DNA from: Prevotella sp.
GTDB lineage: Bacteria; Bacteroidota; Bacteroidia; Bacteroidales; Bacteroidaceae
Reading direction: 5' to 3'
Assembly: GCA_017462915.1 (NCBI GenBank)
Contig: JAFTQG010000055.1
Coordinates: forward strand, 1 to 64,000
DNA length: 64,000 nt
The notes beneath the pieces are model-generated. The model ran no database searches. It had not been told where the DNA came from and worked only from the letters and a program-made list of their open reading frames with translations. Below, piece after piece: positions 7,678-16,121 of this stretch (within the stretch, counting starts at the first letter, position 1; each line of letters begins with the position of its first letter). The position numbers were made by a program, and so were the translations under genes.

Positions 7678-8889
7678 CTATTCAAACACCAGAAGCTCCA
7701 GCGTCTCCTGGCGGAAGAGGTCGTTTGCCACGGCAAGGATGTCTTCGGCTGAGACCTTGTCTATATCGGCGCACAGCGCACTGACGTCCTTCTCCCAGCC
7801 GTAGTGTAGGAAAGACTTCGCGAAATCAAGCGTGAAGCTCTCACGGGAGTCGCACGCAAGGGCTATCTGTCCCTTCAGCTGACGCTTCGCCTGCAAAAGC
7901 CTGCGTGGTGAAAGGGGCTTCGCCATAAGGCGGTCAAGCTCGCGGCGCACAAGGCGCAGACACCGCTTGACATCGTGAGGGTCACAACCGAAATACACAG
8001 ACCACAGGCCTGTATCGGCAAAGCTCGCCATACCGCTCTCCACGGTGTATACAAGGCCGTTCTTCTCCCTCAGCGCCATATTGAGCAGCGAAGACATCGC
8101 CGGTCCGCCGAGGATATTGTTGAGGAGGTAGAGCGGTATGCGGCGAGGGTGATTGATGTCGTATGCACGACGTCCGAGAAGGACATGGGCCTGGTGAGTG
8201 CCATTGACGACAATCTCCTCTGCCACGGGAGGGACAAAGGACTGCCGGCTGTCGGCAGGGACAGCGAGGATGTCTTTGTGCAGTTTCGTGAGCATACGCT
8301 TGAGGCTCTCGAACGGGATGTCGCCGTTTATGAAGAACACCGCATTGTCGGGACGGTAGAGACGCTGCGTGAAGCGCAGTGCGTCGGCAGAGGAGAACGA
8401 GCGCACGCTCTCCTTTGTACCGAGGACGCTGTGGCCGAGAGGATGTCCGCGGAAGATGCGGTTCTCAAACTCGTCGTAGATAAGTTCTGCGGGCGAGTCG
8501 TTGTATGACTCTATCTCGTCGCAGATGACCTCCTTCTCCTTCTCCAGTTCCGCCTCGGGAAAGACGGAGCGGAAGACCATATCGGTGAGCAGATCCACGG
8601 CGCGCGGAAGATGTTCCTTCAGGCAGGCGCAGTAGTAGACCGTCGCTTCCTTGTTGGTATAGGCATTGAGCTCGCCGCCGACACTCTCTATGCACTGTAT
8701 CACCTGCCACGCCCTGCGGCAGGAAGTGCCCTTGAAGGAGGCGTGCTCGCAGAAGTGCGCCAGTCCCTCCTCGCCCTGCCGCTCGTCTCTTGTGCCAGCC
8801 TTCACGGCATAGCCGCAGTAGATGACATTGCCTGCCGAAGGATGCTGTATGATGCGGAGCCCGTTGCTAAGTGTGAATGTATTGTACAT
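7678..8889 (-). CDS. M16 family zinc metallopeptidase
   Basis: Insulinase-type peptidase of 403 residues. The inverted zinc motif HxxEH is HFCEH at residues 45-49, and the distal metal Glu lies in the EKEVICDEIESY segment about 75 residues on. The C-terminal half is the inactive M16 repeat, as in single-chain processing-peptidase-like bacterial forms that act as dimers. The start is placed at 8889 (MYNTFTLSNG), which matches the family N-terminus; a longer frame to 8937 would only translate the intergenic repeat. No signal peptide. It is flanked on both sides by repeat modules. Confidence 0.9.
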   Translation of the reverse strand: MYNTFTLSNGLRIIQHPSAGNVIYCGYAVKAGTRDERQGEEGLAHFCEHASFKGTSCRRAWQVIQCIESVGGELNAYTNKEATVYYCACLKEHLPRAVDLLTDMVFRSVFPEAELEKEKEVICDEIESYNDSPAELIYDEFENRIFRGHPLGHSVLGTKESVRSFSSADALRFTQRLYRPDNAVFFINGDIPFESLKRMLTKLHKDILAVPADSRQSFVPPVAEEIVVNGTHQAHVLLGRRAYDINHPRRIPLYLLNNILGGPAMSSLLNMALREKNGLVYTVESGMASFADTGLWSVYFGCDPHDVKRCLRLVRRELDRLMAKPLSPRRLLQAKRQLKGQIALACDSRESFTLDFAKSFLHYGWEKDVSALCADIDKVSAEDILAVANDLFRQETLELLVFE

Positions 8890-8900
8890 GAGGGGATTTA

Positions 8901-8967
8901 TGGTTGTTTGGTGGTTTAGTTGTTTAGTGATTTGCAATAGCCGGAATAGCCGATATAGCCGGAATAG
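8901..8967. repeat. Nonamer core with right-hand arm
   Basis: Read on the minus strand: CTATTCCGG-type core (8967-8938), then an AC-rich arm running toward the M16 start codon. The core reads TAGCCG on the plus strand, so it is co-directional with the minus-strand genes on either side. Its left-hand arm is the octamer array at 8971-9113. Confidence 0.8.
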
Positions 8968-8970
8968 GAA

Positions 8971-9113
8971 CTAATAACTAAACCACTAAATAACTAAACC
9001 ACTAAATAACTAAACGACTAAACGACTAAATAACTAAACCACTAAATAACTAAACCACTAAATAACTAAACGACTAAACGACTAAATAACTAAACGACTA
9101 AATAACTAAACCA
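8971..9113. repeat. Octamer tandem array, 17 units of CTAAANNA
   Basis: From 8978 to 9113 there are 17 consecutive 8-bp units with no interruption, each CTAAACCA, CTAAATAA or CTAAACGA. A 7-bp partial unit precedes them. It fills the gap between the NSS transporter stop and the nonamer core and is the longest arm array in the window. Confidence 0.9.
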
Positions 9114-9116
9114 CCA

Positions 9117-10499
9117 TTACAGCAATTCGTTTACGAAGATGACAAGTATCAGCGCAGGTATCACCCAGCTGACAAGGAAATAGAAGACCTTCGGGAACCA
9201 GCGGAGATTTATCCCGCCGTCGTTGGTGAGCATACGCGTGACCTCCCTCTCTCCGAATTTCCGCATCAGCAGACACATGAATATGCCGCCGACAGGCATC
9301 GCGAACTTTGCCACAAAGAAGTCGAAGAGGTCAAAGAGTCCCATGCCGAACACTGTCACTCCGCTCCACTCTCCGAAGGACATCGAGCAGGCGAAGCCCG
9401 TGAAGCATGTCACGGCGGCTATTGCCGTGGCGGCTTTCCAGCGCTTCATGCCGAACTTCTCGGTGACGAAGGCCGTGGTAATCTCAAGCATGGAGATACT
9501 CGATGTGAGGGCTGCCATGACGAGAAGGACATAGAACAGCAACGTCACGGCATAGCACAGCCACGGTGTCGCGCCGAAAGCCTGGTTGAAGACATTGGGC
9601 AGCGTTATGAAGACCAGCGACGGACCGGCATCAGGGTTTATGCCCACGGACATCGCCGCAGGGAAGATAATCACGCCTGCCACTATCGCCACAAGGGTGT
9701 CTATGGCGGCGATGTTGAAGGCGTCTTTCACGATATTCTCCTCGTTGGAGAAGTATGAGGCGTATGTCATGAGCGAGCCTATGCCGACACTGAGCGTGAA
9801 AAACGCCTGTCCCATCGCGCTCAGGGCAACATCGGGAGTGAGCTTCGAGAAGTCTGGACGGAAGAGGAATTCCAGTCCGCGTGACGCATCGGGAAGCGAC
9901 AGCGAGCATACGGCAAGGACTATGAGCAGGACAAAGAGCAGGGGCATCATTATCTTGGAACCGCGCTCTATGCCTTTCTGCACGCCCATGACCGTTATCG
10001 CCGCGGTGAGTATCACGAAGGCTACAAGCCATAAGGCTGGGGCAAAGGGGTCGGAAGAGAACTCCGCGAATGCCCGTCCTGTCTCCTCCACCGTCATATC
10101 CATCATGCCTCCCATGCCTGCCGTGACGGTATAGCCGAGAGTCCATCCTGCCACGACGCTGTAATAGGAGAAGAGCATGAAACCGGCAAGGACACATATC
10201 GCGCCGGTAAAGCGGAACAGCAAGGCGAGCGGCCGCGAGACGGACACTCCGCTGTTGCGCGACAGCCCCTTGAAGGTGGCGTAGCAGTTGGTGCGTGCCC
10301 GTCTGCCGAGGGCTGTCTCGCAGATAAGGACAGGCACTGCCACGGTGATTATGAAGCCTATGTAGAGGAGTATGAATGCCGCTCCGCCGTGTGCGCCTGT
10401 CTCACAGGGGAAGCGCCAGATATTGCCCAGTCCCACTGCACTGCCTGCAGCGGCAAGAATGGCACCCATACGCGAGCCGAAAGTCGCTCTGTTGTCCAT
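9117..10499 (-). CDS. NSS (SNF) family sodium-dependent transporter
   Basis: Sodium-coupled symporter of the neurotransmitter:sodium symporter family, probably taking up an amino acid across the inner membrane. The 460 residues hold about 11-12 hydrophobic segments. The hallmark first-helix motif AAAGSAVGLGNIWRFP (17-32) supplies sodium and substrate contacts, and SVGIGSLMTYASYFS is the sixth-helix region. The ATG starts right after a GT-rich repeat arm and the TAA lies 4 bases from the octamer array, so the whole gap on both sides is repeat. Substrate is not predictable from the sequence. Confidence 0.92.
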   Translation of the reverse strand: MDNRATFGSRMGAILAAAGSAVGLGNIWRFPCETGAHGGAAFILLYIGFIITVAVPVLICETALGRRARTNCYATFKGLSRNSGVSVSRPLALLFRFTGAICVLAGFMLFSYYSVVAGWTLGYTVTAGMGGMMDMTVEETGRAFAEFSSDPFAPALWLVAFVILTAAITVMGVQKGIERGSKIMMPLLFVLLIVLAVCSLSLPDASRGLEFLFRPDFSKLTPDVALSAMGQAFFTLSVGIGSLMTYASYFSNEENIVKDAFNIAAIDTLVAIVAGVIIFPAAMSVGINPDAGPSLVFITLPNVFNQAFGATPWLCYAVTLLFYVLLVMAALTSSISMLEITTAFVTEKFGMKRWKAATAIAAVTCFTGFACSMSFGEWSGVTVFGMGLFDLFDFFVAKFAMPVGGIFMCLLMRKFGEREVTRMLTNDGGINLRWFPKVFYFLVSWVIPALILVIFVNELL

Positions 10500-10710
10500 G
10501 GTTGGTGGTGTTTGGTCGTTTGGTGGTTTGGTGGTTTGGTCGTTTGGTGGTTTGGTGGTTTAGTCGTTTGGTCGTTTGGTGGTTTAGTCGTTTGGTCGTT
10601 TGGTGGTTTGGTGGTTTGGTTGATAGTGGATAGCCGGAATAGCCGATATAGCCGGAATAGAAGCTATCAGCCAAACCACAAAACAACCAAACCACTAAAC
10701 CACCAAACTA
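10500..10710. repeat. Full arm-core-arm module
   Basis: On the plus strand: about 120 bases of GTTTGGTGG/GTTTAGTCG heptads and octads (10505-10621), nonamer core (10630-10660), then CCAAACCACTAAACC-type arm (10671-10710). The two arms are complementary, so a long stem with the core in the loop can form. The stop codon of the DPP7 gene (10711) is the end of the arm. Confidence 0.9.
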
Positions 10711-12849
10711 CTAATCCCTATTAATCTCCTTTATCAGACGGTCGGCCTTGCCCCACTTGTCCATCATGAAGAGGACATAGCGTATATCCACGCAGATGCA
10801 GCGTGCAAGGGTCGCGTCGAAGAATATATCGGCAGAGAGGGAATCCCAGTTGCCGTCGAAGGCAAGGCCTATGAGACGGTTGTTGCCGTCGAAGACAGGG
10901 GAGCCCGAATTGCCGCCGGTGATGTCGTTGCTTGTGAGGAAGCAGAGATTCATCGTGCCGCTGACAGGGTCGTTGTACTGTCCGAAATCCTTTGCAGAGA
11001 AGAGCTCATGCATCACCGGTTCGGCATAATACTCGAAGTTATAGTCCTTGCCGGCAGTCTTCTCGTCGCCGAGCAGCATCTTCTTATATAAGGAAGAAGG
11101 CTCTGTATAGTAGCTGCTCTTCTTGCCGTTGAGCAGGTATCCTCCCACCTGTCCGTAGGACATGCGGAGCGTGAAGTTGGCGTCGGAATAGTGAGGCATG
11201 TCCTCCTCCATGCGTATCTTCGCGTCGCAGAGCATACGCTCCTGATCGCTGATGGACTGATGGATGTCCTCCGTGCCCTTGCGTATGAGCTGCATGGTGG
11301 CGAGAAGGTCCTGACCCATCTGTACGGCGATGTCCTCCGACATCTCCTTCTGTACCTTCTTCTTATTGAAATAGATAGGCTCTGACGACATCAGGCGTGA
11401 CTGATAGAGCTTCTCGACGTAGCCCTCATAGTCGTTGCCGATGGTCTTGTAGAAGTCCGGCACATACTCTGCAGGCACCTGCTCCTTGTAGTTCTTGAGG
11501 AGAGCGACAAGGACTTCCTTCTCTGTGGCAAGGTCCCAGGACTCTGAATTGTCCTTGAACTGGTTGTACTGCCTCTTCTTGTTCTTCTCTGGACCATAGA
11601 CCGGCGCACCCATGGCATAGCGCATGGCACGTGTCACGATTTCGTTTGTGCGGAAGAATGTCTCGCTGAAGTATGTCAGCGCCTTCTGCCTGTCGTAGAG
11701 ACGGCCATAGAGACGGCCGAGACTGTCGATGTCGAGCTGTCCCTTGAGGTAGCCTGTGCTGTCCTGATAATGCTTTATGAGAGCCTCGTGGCGCTGCTTC
11801 AAGCCGATGATGTCAAGGGAGTCGATGCACTTGTTCATGCCGAGGGAGTTCTTCCAGTAGTTCGCGCTCTGCGCATACTTTGAGTCATACTTGATGCGCA
11901 CAGCCTCATCGGCACGCATGTGGCGCAGCATAACCTCCTGACGCACTGTACGTACCTGATAGCGAGGAGCATTGCCGGCATCGCGCATCAGCTGTATTCC
12001 GAAGCTCGAGAGATAGCGCTCGGTGCTGCCGGGGTAACCCATAGTCATGGCAAAATCGCCCTCCTTGTAGCCTTCCTTGCTCACACGGGCATAGACCTCA
12101 GGATGATAAGGGACATTGTCCTTGGAGTATTTTGCAGGGCCGCCTGTCTTAGGGTCGCAATATACACGGAAGACGGAGAAGTCACAGGTCTGGCGAGGCC
12201 ACATCCAGTTGTCAGTCTCGCCTCCGAACTTACCCATGGACTTAGGGATGGCGAAGACGAGGCGCACATCGTGGAAGTCGCGGTAGGTGGTGAGATAGTA
12301 TTTGTTGCCCTCGTAGAAAGGATTGAGCTCCACGCGGAGTGTGGAGTCTTCCTTATGCACACGCTCCTGCTCGAGAGCCTCAAGGGAGTCGATGATTACC
12401 TCGCGGCGTGTGTAAGGGAGGTTGTTTATGTCGTGCTTCATGACCTCGTCGGTATAGTCGCGCTGTGAAATCATGAACGCCACGAAGAGATTTTCGTTAG
12501 GAAGCTCCTCCTCAAACGACTTGCTCACGAAACCGTTGAGCATGTAGTCGTGCTCCACTGTAGAGTGTGAGCGTATCGCCTCGAAGCCGCAATGGTGGTT
12601 GGTGAATACGAGTCCGTCGGGAGAGACTACCACTCCTGAGCAGAAACCGCCGAAGTTGACAACAGCCTTCACTATGGCGTTGGAGTCGTTGTACAACTGA
12701 TTGTAAGGCAGATGGTAACCCTCAGTCTGCATTTTCTCATAAACAGCCTGCGGAAGATTGGACAGTGTCCACATTCCCTCGTCAGCCTTTGCCTGGAAAG
12801 CTCCGAAGAGCGACTGGGCGAGGAAAGCGATGATAAATAGTTTTCTCAT
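10711..12849 (-). CDS. Dipeptidyl peptidase 7 (S46 family)
   Basis: Removes dipeptides from the N-termini of peptides in the periplasm, feeding amino-acid fermenting Bacteroidales. 712 residues with a signal peptide (1-22, cleavage after QAKA). The S46 triad is visible: His in TNHHCG (85-86), Asp in GGETDNWMWP, and Ser648 in GGNSGSP. Specificity: the residue in FDGNWD (about 666) is Gly, as in DPP7, which prefers hydrophobic P1 residues; DPP11, which prefers acidic ones, has Arg there. Preceded on the minus strand by a repeat-free leader of about 130 bases with no clear TAnnTTTG promoter. Confidence 0.93.
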   Translation of the reverse strand: MRKLFIIAFLAQSLFGAFQAKADEGMWTLSNLPQAVYEKMQTEGYHLPYNQLYNDSNAIVKAVVNFGGFCSGVVVSPDGLVFTNHHCGFEAIRSHSTVEHDYMLNGFVSKSFEEELPNENLFVAFMISQRDYTDEVMKHDINNLPYTRREVIIDSLEALEQERVHKEDSTLRVELNPFYEGNKYYLTTYRDFHDVRLVFAIPKSMGKFGGETDNWMWPRQTCDFSVFRVYCDPKTGGPAKYSKDNVPYHPEVYARVSKEGYKEGDFAMTMGYPGSTERYLSSFGIQLMRDAGNAPRYQVRTVRQEVMLRHMRADEAVRIKYDSKYAQSANYWKNSLGMNKCIDSLDIIGLKQRHEALIKHYQDSTGYLKGQLDIDSLGRLYGRLYDRQKALTYFSETFFRTNEIVTRAMRYAMGAPVYGPEKNKKRQYNQFKDNSESWDLATEKEVLVALLKNYKEQVPAEYVPDFYKTIGNDYEGYVEKLYQSRLMSSEPIYFNKKKVQKEMSEDIAVQMGQDLLATMQLIRKGTEDIHQSISDQERMLCDAKIRMEEDMPHYSDANFTLRMSYGQVGGYLLNGKKSSYYTEPSSLYKKMLLGDEKTAGKDYNFEYYAEPVMHELFSAKDFGQYNDPVSGTMNLCFLTSNDITGGNSGSPVFDGNNRLIGLAFDGNWDSLSADIFFDATLARCICVDIRYVLFMMDKWGKADRLIKEINRD

Positions 12850-12984
12850 TGTTCTTATTATTGTTTTTGTTATCGTTTATCTTCTGTTTTTTGCCGATTT
12901 CATCGATAAAATCGTTAAAACACGGTATCTGACGCCAGCCTTTCTCATGTCAGGACAAGAGCACACATGCCATCCTGCACCATC

Positions 12985-14385
12985 TCAGAACCTCACGGAG
13001 AAAGCTCCTCCTATGGTGAAATATGTCATCTGCTTCCGTGTCTCAGCAGAGACAGCCTGCTCAACGTCCTGTCCACGGGATGCCTGCGGATACCTATTAT
13101 ATATATAGCGGCACTTGGAAGTGTCGATGTCGGCGAATATCTTCCATGCGAACCGGTCTCTGTAACGCCACGAGGCACTGAGGCCTGCCACCCAGTTGAC
13201 GGCACATCCGCCCTTGACATTCATGAGTTCGGAGGGCGAAGGGCTGTCTTCCATGACGCTGATGCCGTCATACAGGCGTATGCCGCAAAGTGCCTTTGCA
13301 CCGAGAGAGACACTGTTGCCGAGAGGGAGACTGGCGTAAAGGCCTGCATCCAGTGACGTGTCGGTGAAGATGTTGTCGTCTATATATGCCTTGTCGCCGT
13401 AGCTTTCCGCCACGGAAGGCAGGTCGGCAGGGGTCAGGGTGACACGCGCCATGCCGCCGACGCCGATGTTTTCGTGGAAAAAGTATGCTTCCTCCGCACC
13501 TGCCACGGTACTTGTGCAGAGCCCGACGGTCTCTCCCTGACCGCCGATGCCGTCGAAATGCAGCGTGCCGGAGTGCATTCCGACACCCATCTGTATATCC
13601 ACGAACGACGGACGGACGGCATACTGCTCCGCATCTTGCTCCAGACGCTGCAGTCCGCGGTTGCCGTAGATAAGGTCGCCGATGAAATATCCGAGTTCAG
13701 CAGAGAGGATTCCTATGCCTGCTCCTGCCACGACATCGCTCACCCAGTGGCGGTGGTGTGCCACGCGGAGGACACTTGTCCCTGTCGCCACGGCATATCC
13801 GCCCACGGAAAACCATGGCGAGCGCGTCAGGCCGTACTCCTTATGGAGGACAGTAGCTGCCGCAAAGGCTGTCGCGGCATGGCCCGAGGGGAAGGAATGT
13901 CTGTCGGAATTGTCCGGGCGTGTCTCGTGGAAAGCGCGCTTTGCCATACTCACCGTGGCGGCCATGATGACGTTTGAGGCCAGTGCCGATGTCGCGAGGC
14001 GCGGCCAGTCGGAACGGCCTTCATATCCTGCGACCTTCAGTCCTGCAATAAGGGCATACGGTGCGAAGCGCAGATAGTTCTCCGCCTCATGCTTCCCGTT
14101 GCTTGTCACGACAATGCTTGTAGGCTGAAACGACCGTTTCCCCTCCTTTATGACAAGGGCAGAGAGCACGACAGGCAGTCCGGCATACGTGACATCACGC
14201 TTCCATCCGTAATACCTCTTGGCGTCACCCATGTCGAGGCATTTCTCGCCGAGGAAGTTCCGGTAACGGCGCAGCGTGTCGGCACGCGTCTCCCTGACGG
14301 CACTGACGGAATCGGCAGTGTCGGCATATATGCTGGAGGAGCACGCAAGAGCCGCCGTAATGACAAGAATCCGCAACCTACACAT
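12985..14385 (-). CDS. PAP2 phosphatase fused to a C-terminal beta-barrel-like domain
   Basis: Residues 1-21 form a signal peptide. Residues about 100-240 are a PAP2 (type 2 phosphatidic acid phosphatase) domain with all three motifs: K149-RP157 (KRAFHETRP), PSGH at 166-169, and R207-H213-D217 (RVAHHRHWVSD). Residues about 250-466 are strand-rich, with alternating aromatics, and end in Phe (FSVRF), typical of outer-membrane barrels. The fusion suggests a lipid or isoprenoid phosphatase working at the outer membrane; the substrate is not known. The preceding S41 protease gene ends only 2 bases before this ATG, so the two are surely co-transcribed. Confidence 0.85.
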   Translation of the reverse strand: MCRLRILVITAALACSSSIYADTADSVSAVRETRADTLRRYRNFLGEKCLDMGDAKRYYGWKRDVTYAGLPVVLSALVIKEGKRSFQPTSIVVTSNGKHEAENYLRFAPYALIAGLKVAGYEGRSDWPRLATSALASNVIMAATVSMAKRAFHETRPDNSDRHSFPSGHAATAFAAATVLHKEYGLTRSPWFSVGGYAVATGTSVLRVAHHRHWVSDVVAGAGIGILSAELGYFIGDLIYGNRGLQRLEQDAEQYAVRPSFVDIQMGVGMHSGTLHFDGIGGQGETVGLCTSTVAGAEEAYFFHENIGVGGMARVTLTPADLPSVAESYGDKAYIDDNIFTDTSLDAGLYASLPLGNSVSLGAKALCGIRLYDGISVMEDSPSPSELMNVKGGCAVNWVAGLSASWRYRDRFAWKIFADIDTSKCRYIYNRYPQASRGQDVEQAVSAETRKQMTYFTIGGAFSVRF

Positions 14386-14387
14386 TA

Positions 14388-15959
14388 TTATATATTGCGC
14401 TTTATCTCCGCGACTCCTGCCGTGAAGATAGGATTTGTCATGTTGATAATCTCAAAATAGGCGGATTCACCGTATAAATCGCGTGCTATAAGTGCGCGTA
14501 GCTGTTCCGTAAGGTAAGGTCTTGTCCGCTGCTTCTCGTCATCATCCTTTGGCTCTACTTTCTGTTTCTTTCCCTCCTCCGCTATGGCTTCGAAGAGCGA
14601 TTCTGGCAGGACATAACGCTGCTTGAAGTCGTCCAAGGTCTTGAATTTCCGCAGTTGGCGGCGGTTCTTGTCATAATACTTTATCGCTTCCTGCACGACA
14701 ATGCCCTTGGCTACGAGCGAACGATGGTAGCGTGTGTACTGCAGAGTGTCGAGAGGCACGAAGATATCGGGCATGATGCCTCCTCCGCCGTACACCGTGC
14801 GGTGGTTGCGGAGCGTCTCGAACCTCAGCGAATCGGCGAAATGTATGGAGTCACGGCATGTCAGTTCGCCATGTTTCAGGCGCTGTTCAAAGTCGAGGTC
14901 ATAGTCTTTCCTGCCACCTGCCTTGTACGGTTTCTGTATGCACCGTCCCGTAGGAGTATAATAATGTGAGACGGTGAGGCGTATCATCGAACCGTCAGGA
15001 AGCTCCACAGGACGCTGCACCAAGCCCTTTCCGAAGGTGCGGCGTCCGACGATGATGCCGCGGTCCTGATCCTGTATCGCGCCGGAGACTATCTCTGCCG
15101 CGGAAGCCGTGAACTCATTGACGAGCACAACTATCTTTCCCGTCTTCAACCTGCCTCTGCCGTCGGCCTTCGACTCATGGCGCGGCACGCTTCTTCCTGT
15201 TGCATAAACGATGAGATCGCCCTTTTCGAGAAATTCGTTGGCGACATCCTCTGCCGCGGAGAGGTATCCTCCGCCGTTGTCCTGAAGGTCGAGGACAAGG
15301 TCTGTCATGCCGAGCCGCCTCAGCGAGTCTGCCGCCTGGAGCATCTCCTTATGGGTCGTCGCACCGAAATTGCCGAGGCGTATATATCCTATCCCCGGTT
15401 CTATCATGTACGCCGCATCCATGGAGTGTACAGGAATCTTGTCGCGCCGGATGGTGAAAGCCAGCGGCTTGCGCTCTCCGGCACGCTTCACAAGGACATT
15501 GACCTTTGAGCCTTTCTTGCCGCGGAGACGTTTCATGATGTCCGCACGCGACATCTTCACACCGGCGATGGCTGTATCGTTGACGGCGATGATGCGGTCT
15601 CCGGCGACGATGCCCACCTTCTCCGACGGTCCGCCGTGCACTGTCTGCAACACGATGAGCGTATCCTCGATGACATTGAACTGCACCCCTATACCGTCAA
15701 AGTTTCCCTGCAACGGTTCGTTGAGCTCACGGGTCTCCTTGGCGGTGGTGAATGACGAGTGCGGATCCAGCTTCTCAAGCATACCGCGGATGGCATTCTC
15801 GGCAAGCTCGTTGGCGTCCACACTGTCCACATAAAGGTTCTCCACGGCCATGTGGGCTATCTGCAACTTGCGCAAAGGCGAGTCGGCACCGAGGCTGATT
15901 TTCAGTTGTCCTGCCGCCGTAAGAGGCAAGAGCAGGAAGAGTATAAGCAGTTTTTTCAT
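14388..15959 (-). CDS. S41 (CtpA-like) periplasmic protease, copy 1
   Basis: Carboxy-terminal processing protease. 523 residues, signal peptide (MKKLLILFLLLPLTAAGQ), N-terminal helical segment, PDZ domain (about 85-165, GIGVQF...VGIVAGDRIIAVN), then the S41 core with the Ser in EFTASAAEIVSGA and the general-base Lys in GRRTFGKG. It forms a tight pair with the downstream PAP2-barrel gene (2-base gap). A second, diverged S41 protein lies at 60136; both share the strongly similar HYYTPTGRCIQ or HYYIPSGRCIQ segment. Confidence 0.92.
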   Translation of the reverse strand: MKKLLILFLLLPLTAAGQLKISLGADSPLRKLQIAHMAVENLYVDSVDANELAENAIRGMLEKLDPHSSFTTAKETRELNEPLQGNFDGIGVQFNVIEDTLIVLQTVHGGPSEKVGIVAGDRIIAVNDTAIAGVKMSRADIMKRLRGKKGSKVNVLVKRAGERKPLAFTIRRDKIPVHSMDAAYMIEPGIGYIRLGNFGATTHKEMLQAADSLRRLGMTDLVLDLQDNGGGYLSAAEDVANEFLEKGDLIVYATGRSVPRHESKADGRGRLKTGKIVVLVNEFTASAAEIVSGAIQDQDRGIIVGRRTFGKGLVQRPVELPDGSMIRLTVSHYYTPTGRCIQKPYKAGGRKDYDLDFEQRLKHGELTCRDSIHFADSLRFETLRNHRTVYGGGGIMPDIFVPLDTLQYTRYHRSLVAKGIVVQEAIKYYDKNRRQLRKFKTLDDFKQRYVLPESLFEAIAEEGKKQKVEPKDDDEKQRTRPYLTEQLRALIARDLYGESAYFEIINMTNPIFTAGVAEIKRNI

Positions 15960-15985
15960 TGTAGTGGCTGGGTAATATAATGGCG

Positions 15986-16110
15986 GAGATGGCCGAAATA
16001 GCCGGAATAGATGTTATAGCCAGGATAGATGTTATAGTCGGGATAAGGCAAAGACCCACAACCGTATAACCGTCTAACCATATAACCGTCTATAACCGCC
16101 CACGACCGTC
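15986..16110. repeat. Nonamer core with one CGGTTATA-type arm
   Basis: Core nonamers (GCCGAAATA, GCCGGAATA) at 15990-16010. A separate arm of AACCGTATAACCGTC units occupies 16058-16108, next to the parE stop. Only one arm is present. Core orientation agrees with the minus-strand flanking genes. Confidence 0.7.
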
Positions 16111-16121
16111 AAGACCTTCCA

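Noticed and set aside
8889..8937. N-terminal extensions of the M16, parE, ATPase, pnp, lepB and topA frames
   Set aside because: In each case the extra codons translate leader or repeat sequence, sometimes across a promoter, and the family N-terminus begins at the later Met.
10372..10724. Protein-coding frames made of Val/Trp/Gly/Leu-rich repeats (several frames through 10500-10710)
   Set aside because: They are translations of the low-complexity arm in three frames, with no conserved start or protein features.
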